From assembly GCF_042688385.1 (NCBI RefSeq), contig NZ_JBHUPY010000015.1, forward strand, positions 230,577-294,576: a stretch of DNA of 64,000 nt, read 5' to 3'. The translations under genes were made by a program, and so were the position numbers. The notes under the pieces are model-generated. The model was not told the origin of the DNA, searched no databases, and saw only the letters and a list, made by a program, of their open reading frames with translations. Source of the DNA: Herpetosiphon sp042688385. GTDB lineage: Bacteria; Chloroflexota; Chloroflexia; Chloroflexales; Herpetosiphonaceae. Shown one piece after another: positions 1 through 9,617 of this stretch (position 1 is its first letter; each line of letters begins with the position of its first letter).

Positions 1-1464
1 GGCGGCGAGTGGGTGCCAGCGCGTTCGGGCAAGACCTACGAGAACCGCAACCCCGCCGATACCCGCGATGTGATTGGCATCTTCCCCGACTCTGGTGCTG
101 AGGATATTGCCGATGCGGTTGCTGCCGCCAAGGAAGCCTACAATGCATGGCGGCTCGTACCAGCGCCCAAGCGCGGCGAGTTGCTCTATCGGGCTTCGCA
201 AATTCTTCAAGAACGCAAAGAGCAATATGCCAACGATATGACCCGTGAAATGGGTAAGGTTTTGGCTGAAACTCGTGGCGATGTGCAAGAAGCCATCGAC
301 ATGGGCTATTTTATGGCTGGTGAAGGCCGCCGTTTATATGGCGTAACCACACCCTCGGAATTGCCCAATAAATTCCAGATGAGCGTGCGCCAACCCTTGG
401 GCGTGTGTGGCTTGATTACGCCATGGAACTTCCCAATGGCCATCCCATCGTGGAAGATCTTCCCAGCGTTGATTTGTGGCAACACCGTGGTGATCAAGCC
501 TGCCGAAGATACTCCGCTCTCAACCTACAACTTTGTACAAGCCTTGGTTGATGCAGGTGTGCCAAAAGGCGTAGTTAACATCGTTTCGGGCCATGGCCCA
601 AGCGCTGGTGAGCCATTGGTGCAACATCCCGATGTCAAGGTGATTTCGTTCACTGGCTCGACCGAAGTTGGTCGCCATGTCTCAACTTTGTGCGCCCAAC
701 AAGGCAAGCATGTTTCGCTCGAAATGGGCGGCAAAAACCCCATGATCATCATGGACGATGCTGATCTTGATTTGGTCTTGGCTGGCGCAGTTTGGGGTGC
801 GTTTGGCACGACTGGCCAACGCTGTACCGCCACCTCGCGGATTATTGCGCATCGCTCAATCGTCGATGAACTGACCAGCCGTATTCAAGCAGAAGCCAAA
901 ACCATTCAAGTGGGCAATGGCTTGCTTGATGGCATGCAAATGGGGCCATCAATCAACGAAGGTCAATTGAACGTGGTTGAAAAATACGTCAAAATTGGCC
1001 GCGAAGAAGGCGCTGAATTGGTATTGGGCGGCGAACGCTTGACCGATGGCGATTTGGGCCATGGCTTCTTCCACCAGCCAACCATTTTTGGCAATGTCAA
1101 ACGCAACATGCGCATCGCTCAAGAGGAAATTTTCGGGCCTGTGGTTTCGATCATTCCCGTCGATAGCCTTGAAGAAGCGATTGATGTCGCCAACGATGTG
1201 CCATATGGCTTGTCATCGTCGATTTACACCCGCAACGTCAACAATGCCTTCATTGCCATGCGCGATCTCTACACGGGGATTGTCTATGTCAATGCGCCAA
1301 CCATCGGGGCCGAAATTCACCTGCCCTTCGGTGGCACCAAAGGCACGGGCAACGGCAAGCGCGAAGGCGGCACGCAGGTGCTCGATACCTACAGCGAATG
1401 GAAATCGTTGTATGTCGATTACAGTGGCGGCTTGCAACGCGCCCAAATCGATAACGCCGAATAA
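1..1464 (+). CDS. NAD(P)-dependent aldehyde dehydrogenase, 5' end outside the window
   Basis: This is an aldehyde dehydrogenase superfamily enzyme that oxidises an aldehyde to its acid with NAD(P)+. The reading frame is open to the first base, with Gly-Gly-Glu-Trp ahead of the GTG at 13, so the true start lies upstream. Visible family signatures are the cofactor-site FTGSTEVG, the general-base segment LEMGGKNP, the catalytic cysteine in GQRCTATSR and the C-terminal LPFGGTKGTG. About 487 residues are present, close to the normal 480-500, so only a few are missing. The sequence resembles the succinate-semialdehyde and alpha-ketoglutarate-semialdehyde branch, but the substrate cannot be assigned. 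The gene ends at a hairpin, and the next gene has its own promoter, so it is probably the last gene of its transcript. Confidence 0.93.
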   Translation, partial: GGEWVPARSGKTYENRNPADTRDVIGIFPDSGAEDIADAVAAAKEAYNAWRLVPAPKRGELLYRASQILQERKEQYANDMTREMGKVLAETRGDVQEAIDMGYFMAGEGRRLYGVTTPSELPNKFQMSVRQPLGVCGLITPWNFPMAIPSWKIFPALICGNTVVIKPAEDTPLSTYNFVQALVDAGVPKGVVNIVSGHGPSAGEPLVQHPDVKVISFTGSTEVGRHVSTLCAQQGKHVSLEMGGKNPMIIMDDADLDLVLAGAVWGAFGTTGQRCTATSRIIAHRSIVDELTSRIQAEAKTIQVGNGLLDGMQMGPSINEGQLNVVEKYVKIGREEGAELVLGGERLTDGDLGHGFFHQPTIFGNVKRNMRIAQEEIFGPVVSIIPVDSLEEAIDVANDVPYGLSSSIYTRNVNNAFIAMRDLYTGIVYVNAPTIGAEIHLPFGGTKGTGNGKREGGTQVLDTYSEWKSLYVDYSGGLQRAQIDNAE

Positions 1465-1473
1465 TACTAATTT

Positions 1474-1509
1474 CAAGCGTGAGCCAGCTCTTTGGTTGGC
1501 TCGCGCTTG
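1474..1509 (+). terminator. Stem-loop after the aldehyde dehydrogenase gene
   Basis: A 13-bp stem (1474-1486 with 1497-1509, one G-T wobble) with a 10-nt loop begins 9 bases after the stop codon. The T-tract is poor, so termination is likely but not certain. Confidence 0.5.
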
Positions 1510-1538
1510 GATGTTTGAGCGCGTTAAGACTTTGTTTC

Positions 1539-1567
1539 TTGTCACTCCCCCCTCGTTCGAGTACAAT
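1539..1567 (+). promoter_or_regulatory. Sigma-70 type promoter for the GT-C gene pair
   Basis: The -35 is TTGTCA (1539-1544) and the -10 is TACAAT (1562-1567), with a 17-bp spacer. It lies between the upstream hairpin and the first of two co-directional membrane protein genes. Transcription would start near 1574. This allows either the ATG at 1600 or the one at 1651 as start. Confidence 0.6.
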
Positions 1568-1650
1568 ACCAAAAAATTCTGGCACATTTCGTTGTCTCAA
1601 TGAGCAGCGCTGCTCCAACCCCTTTGCAACGACACAGAGAACACATACTT

Positions 1651-4197
1651 ATGATCGCAACATCTTCACGACAGGTAGCCGTGCCACGCACACAACGTCG
1701 CCGCTTCACGGTTGAACATCTGGCCTATATTGGCCTTGGCTTGCTCTCGGTGCTTATGCATCTGTGGGCGCTTGGCGGTCGCTCATTGCACCACGATGAA
1801 ACGATTCATGCGTACTACTCGTGGTTGCTCTATCGCGGCGATGGCTATTTGCACGATCCGTTGACCCACGGGCCGTTTTTGTATTATTGGACCGCCTTGC
1901 AATACTTTTTGTTTGGCGACAATGAGTTTACAGCCCGTTTGGCCGCCGCGACCTTTGGCATAGCCCTCACATTAACGCCGTGGCTGCTGCGCAAAAATAT
2001 TGGGCGTGGCACGGCCTTGATGATGGCAGGCTACCTGTTAATTTCGCCAGTAACCTTGTATGTCGGGCGTTTTATTCGCCACGATATTTTTGCAGTTACC
2101 CAAGAAATTATCTGTTTGATTGCGATCGTTCGCTATATCTCCACCCGCCATGTGCGCTGGATTTATATTTTCTTTGCCTCGTTTGCTTTAATGTTTGTCA
2201 CGATTGAGACCTCGTATCTCTTTACCTTGACCCTTGGCAGTTTTATTGTCTTGGTCACGCTCTGGCAGGTCAATCGCAAGCTCTTGATTCTGTTTGGGGT
2301 TTATGGCTTGTTGGCGGTAGCCTGTCTCAAGGGCATTCCTGATCATCGCGGCTTGGTGGTTTCGGGCAGTGGCAACCCTGCTCCGGTGCTCGATGCCAAT
2401 GGTCAAGAGCAATGGTTACCGCTGCCATTGGTCACCGAAAGCCAAGCCTTGATCGTGCGCAACCAAGGGGATGATCTGTTTTTCGACGATACAGCGAATG
2501 GTGGTTTGCGCCAAGGCTACTTCTCGAAATTACGCGAAACCTTGTTTGGCATTAGCGATGCTGAAGCCCAAGCCAACCAAAGCCGACTCTATCATCAAGT
2601 CAAAAATCAAACCCTGTATGGCAATAATGGCGTGTTTATGCACATGCCAATTACGGCCTTGACCATTCTCACGGTGGTCTTTTTGATCGCAGTGATTGTG
2701 ATTATTTGGTTTTACAAGGGCAAAGATCAAACCCAAACCATGTGGAAACGCGCCGTCAGCCAAGCACCAGAACGCAGTTTGCTGCCAGCCTTGGATTCAC
2801 TTTGGGGTATGCATGGCGCTTTGGCGGTGGTCTTGGGCTTGGTGATTTACGCCGCCTTCTTCACCTCGTTTGGGGTGCATCCAGTTGGCGTGGTTTCGGG
2901 GATTGCTGGCTCGCTGCTGTATTGGGTAGCGCAACACGACGTTGAGCGTGGCGGTCAGCCCAGCCATTATTACTTTGTGCAATTGCTGGTGTATGAGCCA
3001 TTGTTGTTGTTTGCTGGCTTTGCGGCCACCATCGCAGGTATTGGCCACTTGGCCTTACAAATCAAGCGTGGCGCTGCTTTGACTGCGCAGCGCATGGCTC
3101 CTGGCTTGTTGGCGTGGTGGGCAGCTGGCTCGTTTGCCCTCTATAGCTGGGCTGGCGAGAAAATGCCATGGATCACCTTGCACGTTGCAGTGCCCTTGAT
3201 TTTTATTGCTGCTTGGGGCATAGGGCGCGTGTTTGCTTGGGGCTTCCAGCCAATTCAACGGGCATGGCTGAGCAAAGAATTACCAACGCGCCGCACCGAA
3301 TGGCTTGGCCTAGTGAGCTATTTGGCGGTGATTGGCTTGGTTGCAAGCTACGCAGTGATGCAATTAACCAGAATGGTGCGCATTCAGCCGAATATTGCGC
3401 CAACTGGCAGCCCAGCTACGCCAATGTTCCTTGGTAGCATGATCTTGATTGTGTTGGCGATTACTGGCTTTTATAGCATGTTCCACGGCTGGCGACGGGC
3501 AGTAACTGGCTTAACATTGGCATTAACCATCATCTGGAGCATGTATTCATTCCGCTCGGCGTGGCGCTTGAATTACCAAAATGGCGATATTCCGATTGAA
3601 ATGCTGGTGTATGTGCAAAGCTCGCCCGATGTTGGCCGCGTGATGGACGATTTGCGCAAGGTTTCAATTGCCGAAACAGGCCGCATGGAATTGCCGATTA
3701 TGTACGATAATGAGCAAATCTGGAAGTGGTATGTGCGCGAATATACCAAAGCAACGGGCTTTTCTGGCGCGATGAACAGCCCTGCCACCCCAGAAACAGC
3801 GGCAATTTTGATGATCGATAGCAACTGGACGACCAACCAAGCCAATGTCGAAGGCTTCCTTGAAGGCCGCTTCCCATTGCGCTGGTGGTTCCCTGAATCG
3901 CAGTTCTATCGCTTTGCAGAGGTGCCTGAGCTTGATGCCAATGGCCAAACCATGCGCGATAGTAGCGGCGAACAAATGATGCAGCCAGCGCCATACGATC
4001 AAGATTCGACGATTGGCCGCCTGATTCGTAACCCATTTGATGCCAAAACCCAAAATGAGCTTTGGCGCTATTTGCTGTTCCGTCAGCCGCCAGGCCAGCT
4101 ATCGTCGGTCGATTTCAAAGTCTATGTTCGTCCACGCTATGCCCATGTGTTGGGCGTGCAAACCCAAAATATGAATGGCCAATCGCAGGTGCGTTAG
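1651..4197 (+). CDS. GT-C fold membrane protein, Agl23/TIGR03663-like
   Basis: This is a polytopic membrane protein of about 848 residues with many hydrophobic segments. Near residue 47 it has the HHDE motif that marks the first periplasmic loop of GT-C glycosyltransferases, followed by HGPFLYYWTALQYFLFG. The family is usually annotated as flippase-activity-associated protein Agl23 (TIGR03663), and its role in transferring lipid-linked sugars is inferred from the fold. The C-terminal third is soluble and probably extracytoplasmic. Two starts are possible, ATG 1600 (865 aa) and ATG 1651. I favour 1651 because translation from 1600 adds only a polar 17-residue leader. The gene is followed after 43 bases by a longer paralogue, so the two are likely co-transcribed. 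Confidence 0.8.
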   Translation: MIATSSRQVAVPRTQRRRFTVEHLAYIGLGLLSVLMHLWALGGRSLHHDETIHAYYSWLLYRGDGYLHDPLTHGPFLYYWTALQYFLFGDNEFTARLAAATFGIALTLTPWLLRKNIGRGTALMMAGYLLISPVTLYVGRFIRHDIFAVTQEIICLIAIVRYISTRHVRWIYIFFASFALMFVTIETSYLFTLTLGSFIVLVTLWQVNRKLLILFGVYGLLAVACLKGIPDHRGLVVSGSGNPAPVLDANGQEQWLPLPLVTESQALIVRNQGDDLFFDDTANGGLRQGYFSKLRETLFGISDAEAQANQSRLYHQVKNQTLYGNNGVFMHMPITALTILTVVFLIAVIVIIWFYKGKDQTQTMWKRAVSQAPERSLLPALDSLWGMHGALAVVLGLVIYAAFFTSFGVHPVGVVSGIAGSLLYWVAQHDVERGGQPSHYYFVQLLVYEPLLLFAGFAATIAGIGHLALQIKRGAALTAQRMAPGLLAWWAAGSFALYSWAGEKMPWITLHVAVPLIFIAAWGIGRVFAWGFQPIQRAWLSKELPTRRTEWLGLVSYLAVIGLVASYAVMQLTRMVRIQPNIAPTGSPATPMFLGSMILIVLAITGFYSMFHGWRRAVTGLTLALTIIWSMYSFRSAWRLNYQNGDIPIEMLVYVQSSPDVGRVMDDLRKVSIAETGRMELPIMYDNEQIWKWYVREYTKATGFSGAMNSPATPETAAILMIDSNWTTNQANVEGFLEGRFPLRWWFPESQFYRFAEVPELDANGQTMRDSSGEQMMQPAPYDQDSTIGRLIRNPFDAKTQNELWRYLLFRQPPGQLSSVDFKVYVRPRYAHVLGVQTQNMNGQSQVR

Positions 4198-4240
4198 GCC
4201 GGTCTGTGTTTCCACTTTGTAACGAGATGATTTGTTGCTT

Positions 4241-7200
4241 ATGACCACACCTGACTTAACCAAAAAGCGTCTGCGTCGCGCTCAGCCACTGCAAGTACGC
4301 CGTCGGCAGAGTTCATCATGGTTAGATCGTTCAATTGCCTTTGGCTGGCTGAATAGCGAGTTAATTGGCTATCTTGTGTTGATTGCGCTGAGTGTGTTTA
4401 TGCACCTGTGGCAATTGGGCAATATGGCGATGCACCACGATGAATCAATTCATGCCAAATATAGCTGGCAGTTTTATATGGGCAAGGGCGGTTTTCAATG
4501 TGGCATCGACAATGCCGCCTCGGATACCTACTGCTATAACCCAGTGTTTCACGGACCAACCCTGTATCTCAGCACCTATCTGAGCTACTTTTTGTTTGGC
4601 GCAAGTGATGCGACCGCGCGTTTGCCCATGGCCGTGGCTGGCATCGCCCTCGTTGCTTCGTGCTGGATGTTGCGGCCATTGATTGGCAAACGTGCAGCCT
4701 TGCTCAGCGCAGGCTTGATGGTGATTTCGCCAACCTTGCTCTACTTTACGCGCTTTGCCCGCCACGATGCCTTGGCGATTTTGTTTACCTTCTGGCTGAT
4801 GGTCGGATTGTTCCGCTTTTGGCAAGATGGACGTAGCCGTTGGCTGAATTTGGCAATGGCGAGCTTGGCATTGCTCTGGGCAACCCACGAGTTGGTCTTT
4901 ATCATTGGCTTTATTATCATCAGCTTTTTGGTTCAGCGCCTGCTTTGGGAAGCGCTTGGCTCGAAAAAATTTGTGATTGCGTCAGGCATTCTGATGGCAA
5001 TCACCGGGGTCTTGATGATCTTCCAACCCCATGTTTCGTTGCCAACCGCTGTCAATCAAACCGCCAATGAATTGAATTTTGGCGGCTTGGGCCTGATTGG
5101 CTTTTCAACGCTGCTGTTTGGTCAATTAGTGAGCCTGCGCTGGAGCGAAGCGCCGTTGTTTCGCCAAGGCTTGCGCTACGTGAGCAAACGGGTCTTTTGG
5201 CAAGCCTTTGCTGCCTTTGCCGTAACCTTTGTTGTGCTGTTTAGCACCTTCTTTACCTATCCACGCGGGATTGTCGATGGCCTGTTTGCCGGCATCAGCT
5301 ATTGGTTTGGTACGCAGCAAACGTATGCCCGCGGCGACCAACCATGGTTCTACTATTTCATGCAATTGGGCATTTACGAGTTGTTGCCCGTGAGCTTGAC
5401 CTTGGTTGGTTTAGGTGGTTGGCTGGCAAAAATTGGCTGGCGTAAGGCCGTTACCAATTCCAGCATTTGGGATGAAGCTGGCGATGAACCCGCCAAGCCT
5501 GCCGCTGACGCAACTGTTGCTGAAGCCGCAGCTGAGCCAGCAGTTGTCACAATTGAGCCAATCAGTGATGGCGTACCAGTTGGCGAAAATCCAGTTGTGG
5601 TTGCTGGCCAAACCTCGTATATGGCCCAAGCTGAGGCCGAAATTCGCGAAACCACGTTTGAAGAAACTGTGCCTGCAATTTGGCTGGGCTTTTTGTTCTA
5701 CTGGTTCTTGATGGCGCTGACCCTGTTTTCGTGGGCTGGCGAAAAGATGCCTTGGCTGACGATTCACATGACCTTGCCAGCAGTCTTGGCCGGCGCATGG
5801 GCACTCGATAAAATTGTTGAGCGCACCAATTGGGCCGAAACCAAACGCAGCATTGCCTGGTTGGCAATTCCTTTGGGCAGCATCGGCTTTGCCCTAATTA
5901 TTGCAATTATGGGGGCGATTGGCGCGGCGACCGGTGCCAGCCAACAAGTGATGAGCACCCGCGTTAGCGCTTTCTTGCTCGTGGTTTTGTTGCTGATTGT
6001 TGGCGTATTGCTGTGGATGTTGATCCAACGAGCACGCTTACGAGTGATTGCCGCCTTCGCTACCTTGGGAATTTTGGCCTTGCTTGGGCTCTATAGCCTG
6101 CGCTCAAGCGTAGTCGCGGCCTATATTCAACCAGATGTGCCAGTTGAATTTTTGGTCTATACCCAAACTGCGCCGGATATGCCAGTGATTGTGCGCGAAG
6201 CTGAGCGCTTGGCAATTAGCCAAACCCGCAACAGCCGCTCAATCGAAGATCCAACTGGCGGCCATACCATGAAAATCCTGATTAGTTCAGGCGATGAATC
6301 AAGCGCAAGCCGCGAAGGTGGCTTAAATCAGCCGCTCGATTGGTATTTCCGCGATTGGACGAATATTCAGTGGGTCAGCAAGGGCCAAATCGCTACCCTC
6401 GACCAAACCATGCTCGACGCACCAATGGCGATTTTTTCCAAATCGAACTTGGCTACTGACACCACTCAACGTATGGAACAAGCAGGCTATGTGCAGCTCT
6501 ACGATACCTACCATAACTGGTGGTTTCCTGAGAGCAGCAGCGATGGCCTATCGAGCTACAAAGATAAACTCTACGATCCTGCCTATGGTTGTGATCCAGC
6601 CATGAAAGGCCAGCAGGATGTCAATGGGCGCTCGAAGTTTAATTGTACCCTCGGCGGCGCTTTTATTCTGACATGGCCGTTGCGGCCATCAAACTGGGTG
6701 ACAATGCGTGAATATATGCTTTCGCGCGAGTTGCCCTCGACCGTTTCTTTGGGTGGTCGCGAGATTGTGGTCTTCGTCAAGCGCGATTTGGCCAACTTGC
6801 CAGTTGGCGAAGGTGGCGCTGTAGCCGGTACGGGCAGCACGCTCAAATTGGTTTCCGAAGGCCAATTGTTGGGCGACGAGCCAGCCGAGCCACGCGGCAT
6901 TACGACTGGCCCAGATGGCTCGGTCTATATCGCCGATGCGCCCAATAATCGAATTTTGGTCTATCAAACCGATAGCCAAACCAAGATTATCAGCGGCACA
7001 AATACTGGCGCATTGCTCGAACCATCAGGCGTAGCCGTCGATGAAGAAGGCTTTGTGTATGTTGCCGATACCTGGAATGCGCGAATTGCCAAATTTGATG
7101 CCCAAGGTAAATTCGTTACCAGCTGGGGCAGCGGCAGCGAAGAGCTACAACCTGGCTCAGGCAAGCGCCTCACGCGCACTGGCGGCACGGCTGAAGGCAA

Positions 7201-7756
7201 TGCTGCCAATCCATTGGGCTTCTTTGGCCCGCGCAACTTGGTCGTCAGTGGTGGGCGGGTCTATATCGCCGACACTGGCAACAAACGGGTCGTCGTGACC
7301 GACACCGAGGGCAATTACCTGGGCCAAGTTGGCACTGCTGGCGCAGGCATCGGCCAATTCAACGAGCCAATTGGTTTGGGTACTGCCAACAACAGTTTGT
7401 ATGTTGGCGATACTTGGAATGGCCGGATTCAGGTCTTCCCGCTTGATGCGAATGGCGTGCCCCAAGCAACGCCAAGCGTCCAATGGTCGGTTGCTGGCTG
7501 GCAAACCGATACCTATCTCGACCCATTTATTGCGGTCGATACCCAAGGGCGGGTTGCGGCTGCGATTCCAAGCAAAAACCAAGTTGCCTTGTATGGGGCA
7601 ACTGGCCAATTGTTGCTGGTTTGGGGTGGCCAAGGTAATGATGATGCCTCGACTGGCCAACCAAGCGGCATGGCATTTGCCCCTGACGGCAGTGTCTATG
7701 TTAGCGAAAAAGCCAATCGGCGGATTCAGCGCTGGGTCTTGCCCAAAGTTCGCTAA
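4241..7756 (+). CDS. GT-C fold membrane protein fused to an NHL-repeat propeller
   Basis: This 1171-residue paralogue of the upstream gene repeats the MHHDES motif of the first external loop and the polytopic GT-C core (about residues 30-650). A soluble segment follows. From about residue 880 to the end there are six NHL-type repeats, each with a pattern such as GSVYIADAPNNRI or GFVYVADTWNARI, enough for one closed six-blade beta-propeller. An acidic Ala/Glu/Val-rich linker (about residues 415-470) interrupts the membrane core. ATG 4241 is preferred over the in-frame TTG at 4232. The expected location is the cytoplasmic membrane with the propeller outside. The function is inferred to be transfer of sugars to protein or lipid, with the propeller as a binding platform. 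Confidence 0.82.
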   Translation: MTTPDLTKKRLRRAQPLQVRRRQSSSWLDRSIAFGWLNSELIGYLVLIALSVFMHLWQLGNMAMHHDESIHAKYSWQFYMGKGGFQCGIDNAASDTYCYNPVFHGPTLYLSTYLSYFLFGASDATARLPMAVAGIALVASCWMLRPLIGKRAALLSAGLMVISPTLLYFTRFARHDALAILFTFWLMVGLFRFWQDGRSRWLNLAMASLALLWATHELVFIIGFIIISFLVQRLLWEALGSKKFVIASGILMAITGVLMIFQPHVSLPTAVNQTANELNFGGLGLIGFSTLLFGQLVSLRWSEAPLFRQGLRYVSKRVFWQAFAAFAVTFVVLFSTFFTYPRGIVDGLFAGISYWFGTQQTYARGDQPWFYYFMQLGIYELLPVSLTLVGLGGWLAKIGWRKAVTNSSIWDEAGDEPAKPAADATVAEAAAEPAVVTIEPISDGVPVGENPVVVAGQTSYMAQAEAEIRETTFEETVPAIWLGFLFYWFLMALTLFSWAGEKMPWLTIHMTLPAVLAGAWALDKIVERTNWAETKRSIAWLAIPLGSIGFALIIAIMGAIGAATGASQQVMSTRVSAFLLVVLLLIVGVLLWMLIQRARLRVIAAFATLGILALLGLYSLRSSVVAAYIQPDVPVEFLVYTQTAPDMPVIVREAERLAISQTRNSRSIEDPTGGHTMKILISSGDESSASREGGLNQPLDWYFRDWTNIQWVSKGQIATLDQTMLDAPMAIFSKSNLATDTTQRMEQAGYVQLYDTYHNWWFPESSSDGLSSYKDKLYDPAYGCDPAMKGQQDVNGRSKFNCTLGGAFILTWPLRPSNWVTMREYMLSRELPSTVSLGGREIVVFVKRDLANLPVGEGGAVAGTGSTLKLVSEGQLLGDEPAEPRGITTGPDGSVYIADAPNNRILVYQTDSQTKIISGTNTGALLEPSGVAVDEEGFVYVADTWNARIAKFDAQGKFVTSWGSGSEELQPGSGKRLTRTGGTAEGNAANPLGFFGPRNLVVSGGRVYIADTGNKRVVVTDTEGNYLGQVGTAGAGIGQFNEPIGLGTANNSLYVGDTWNGRIQVFPLDANGVPQATPSVQWSVAGWQTDTYLDPFIAVDTQGRVAAAIPSKNQVALYGATGQLLLVWGGQGNDDASTGQPSGMAFAPDGSVYVSEKANRRIQRWVLPKVR

Positions 7757-7771
7757 ATTAACCTGATTGCT

Positions 7772-7799
7772 CAAGCCCATGGTTTTGGCCATGGGCTTG
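7772..7799 (+). terminator. Intrinsic terminator after the GT-C pair
   Basis: A perfect 11-bp stem (7772-7782 with 7789-7799) closes on a 6-nt loop 15 bases after the stop codon and is followed by TATGTTT. Confidence 0.75.
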
Positions 7800-7886
7800 T
7801 ATGTTTAACCCATATAGCTATGCTACAATGGCGCTCTAGCCTCGTTTTGTGGATCTACTACCGTTTTTCGTAGGTGAAGGTGTGTT

Positions 7887-8288
7887 ATGACTCAGCCGCA
7901 AACCACATATGACCCCGACAGCGATAGCCTGTTGTTACGTTTGGCCTATGGTGATGAATGGTTGCAGTTTAATTTAAATGAATATGTGCAAGTAGAGACC
8001 GATCCCGAGTTGCAAATTTGCTATGCATTGATGCTTAACGATTATTCTTTGCTGATTGCCCAAACCAAATATGGTCAGCGTTTTTTTCCCCTCGATGGCT
8101 TGCAAGGCCTGAAACAGGAGCAACAGGAACGGCTGTTGGCGTTACTCTTGAGCCAAGGTCTGCAACCATTTTTGAGCGTTGCCGCTTACACACCATCGTT
8201 GGTCGATACCGTGCCCATGATCAGCATCCACGATTCAATTAGCTTCAATCAGGTTGAATGGCAATCGCGCTTCGAGCAATATCCTTAA
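7887..8288 (+). CDS. Protein of unknown function, possibly DUF2283-like
   Basis: This is a 133-residue soluble protein with no signal peptide or membrane segment. The first 50 residues begin YDPDSDSLLLRL and continue with a strand pattern reminiscent of DUF2283 proteins, but the match is only by eye. The ATG at 7887 follows AGGTGAAGG at good spacing. A TACAAT hexamer at 7824-7829 could be its -10. The following gene starts 39 bases downstream on the same strand, so the two may form one unit. No function is proposed. Confidence 0.7.
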   Translation: MTQPQTTYDPDSDSLLLRLAYGDEWLQFNLNEYVQVETDPELQICYALMLNDYSLLIAQTKYGQRFFPLDGLQGLKQEQQERLLALLLSQGLQPFLSVAAYTPSLVDTVPMISIHDSISFNQVEWQSRFEQYP

Positions 8289-8327
8289 TCGATCAAATGG
8301 CATTAATTAGAATAGAGAGAATCTAGT

Positions 8328-9083
8328 ATGACGACTGATTTGTTTCAGGCTGCCCAACAGGCGTTAAATCAACAAAATTATCAGCTTGCCCAACACCATT
8401 TGATCACGCTAGTGCGTGCTAATCCCAGCCATGGCGAGGCATGGTGGCAGCTTGCCCAAACCTTTGATGACCCCCAGAAACGCCAAGATTGTTTGGATCG
8501 TGCGCTACGCCATGGCTATCAACCAGCAGCCCAAGCTATCGAGCCAGAATCGGTGCTCTTGCCGTGGGAGCAAGCTGATGCTTGGGATAGCCCACCAGCA
8601 CCAAATTCTTCGGCAGCGGCAGTTGCTATGCCACCACTGGCGAGTGCTCAGACTCCCAATCCAAGTGCTTCAGGTGCATCAAATGCATTTCAATTGCCAG
8701 CAGCACCACCCTACCCACAGTTAAATCCCGCTGATCTCAATCAGATCGTCAAGCTGTTAAAAAGCAATGCTGATCGTTCGCAGCAAATTCAAGCAGTTAT
8801 GAGCATGTTTCATTGCTCGGCAGAGCATGCCGATCTGTTGATCCAAGGCGTTGCTTATCACTATCCGCAGCTGTTGCGCCCAGTCAAAATTGACATGAGC
8901 CGCTTTGCGCTTGAACTGGTTAGTGTGATTCTTGGGCTTGGCCTTGCCTTTATTGGTGGGTTTTTGCTCTTTAATCCTGATACCGTGCGGCGCAAATGGC
9001 CATTACGGCTTTTTTTCATTGGCCTATTTATCGCTGTCAGCGCTGGTTTGCGCATGATTATGCTTACTCGGAATCCTAGCTAA
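8328..9083 (+). CDS. TPR-like membrane-anchored protein of unknown function
   Basis: This is a 251-residue protein in three parts. Residues 1-70 are helical with a TPR-like spacing (LNQQNYQLAQHHL, then NPSHGEAWWQLAQ). Residues 85-130 form a Pro/Ala/Ser-rich linker. The C-terminal part has two strongly hydrophobic segments at about 187-207 and 218-240, with a short loop between. This suggests a cytoplasmic tetratricopeptide domain tethered to the membrane by a C-terminal hairpin. The start ATG 8328 follows AGAGAGAA. It lies 39 bases after the preceding small gene. I do not recognise the family, and scaffolding is only an inference from the TPR-like part. Confidence 0.75.
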   Translation: MTTDLFQAAQQALNQQNYQLAQHHLITLVRANPSHGEAWWQLAQTFDDPQKRQDCLDRALRHGYQPAAQAIEPESVLLPWEQADAWDSPPAPNSSAAAVAMPPLASAQTPNPSASGASNAFQLPAAPPYPQLNPADLNQIVKLLKSNADRSQQIQAVMSMFHCSAEHADLLIQGVAYHYPQLLRPVKIDMSRFALELVSVILGLGLAFIGGFLLFNPDTVRRKWPLRLFFIGLFIAVSAGLRMIMLTRNPS

Positions 9084-9165
9084 ACTATCGTGGCACAGCA
9101 TTTGCTTTTATACAACCATATGAAAGCCTGATAGTAGTTAGTTTATGATAACAAAGGAGTTAGCA

Positions 9166-9465
9166 ATGGGTAACTTAGGCGAACGGATTAAAGGTAAAGC
9201 TGAAGAAGTATATGGCGATGCCAAAGAACGTCTTGGCGATGCTTTAGATAACGAACAAATGCAAGCCGAAGGCCGCGCAACCGAACTCAAAGGCGAAGCT
9301 CGTCAAGAGGCCGCTAAAGCAGCCGAACGCCTCGGCGGTATGGCCGATGAAGCCAAAGGCAACCTCAAACAAGTTGCTGGCGATTTGCTCAACAACGAGC
9401 AAATGCAAGCAGAAGGTGTAGCCGAAGAGCTCAAAGGCGAAGCCCGCCGCAAAGCTAACCAATAG
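9166..9465 (+). CDS. CsbD-like stress protein with two tandem repeats
   Basis: This is a 99-residue, highly charged, helical protein of the CsbD-like family (the general-stress protein group of Bacillus subtilis CsbD). It contains two copies of the family unit. The first runs from GERIKGKAEEVYGDAK through NEQMQAEG to ELKGEAR. The second repeats NNEQMQAEG and ELKGEAR after about 58 residues. Most family members have one unit, so this is a duplicated form. The start at 9166 is fixed by AAAGGAG at 9152-9158; the upstream in-frame ATG at 9145 has no ribosome site. It is monocistronic and ends at a good terminator. The biochemical role of the family is not established. Confidence 0.9.
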   Translation: MGNLGERIKGKAEEVYGDAKERLGDALDNEQMQAEGRATELKGEARQEAAKAAERLGGMADEAKGNLKQVAGDLLNNEQMQAEGVAEELKGEARRKANQ

Positions 9466-9498
9466 ACCTATTGCTTTCCCCCTCATAGCAATAGCTCA

Positions 9499-9529
9499 CC
9501 TAACACTGCCAATTCATGGCGGTGTTAGG
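9499..9529 (+). terminator. Intrinsic terminator after the CsbD-like gene
   Basis: A 12-bp stem (9499-9510 with 9518-9529, one G-T wobble) has a 7-nt loop and is followed by CTTTTAGG. Confidence 0.7.
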
Positions 9530-9617
9530 CTTTTAGGGTGATTTTTCGCCTAGTACCTGCTGATTTTGCCCAACTTGTGGCTCTAACGCGCGTAGAGCTT
9601 TACAAATGGAGGCATGT

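Noticed and set aside
7157..7792. A 211-codon minus-strand frame
   Set aside because: It lies antisense to the NHL repeats of a well-supported gene and has no recognisable features.
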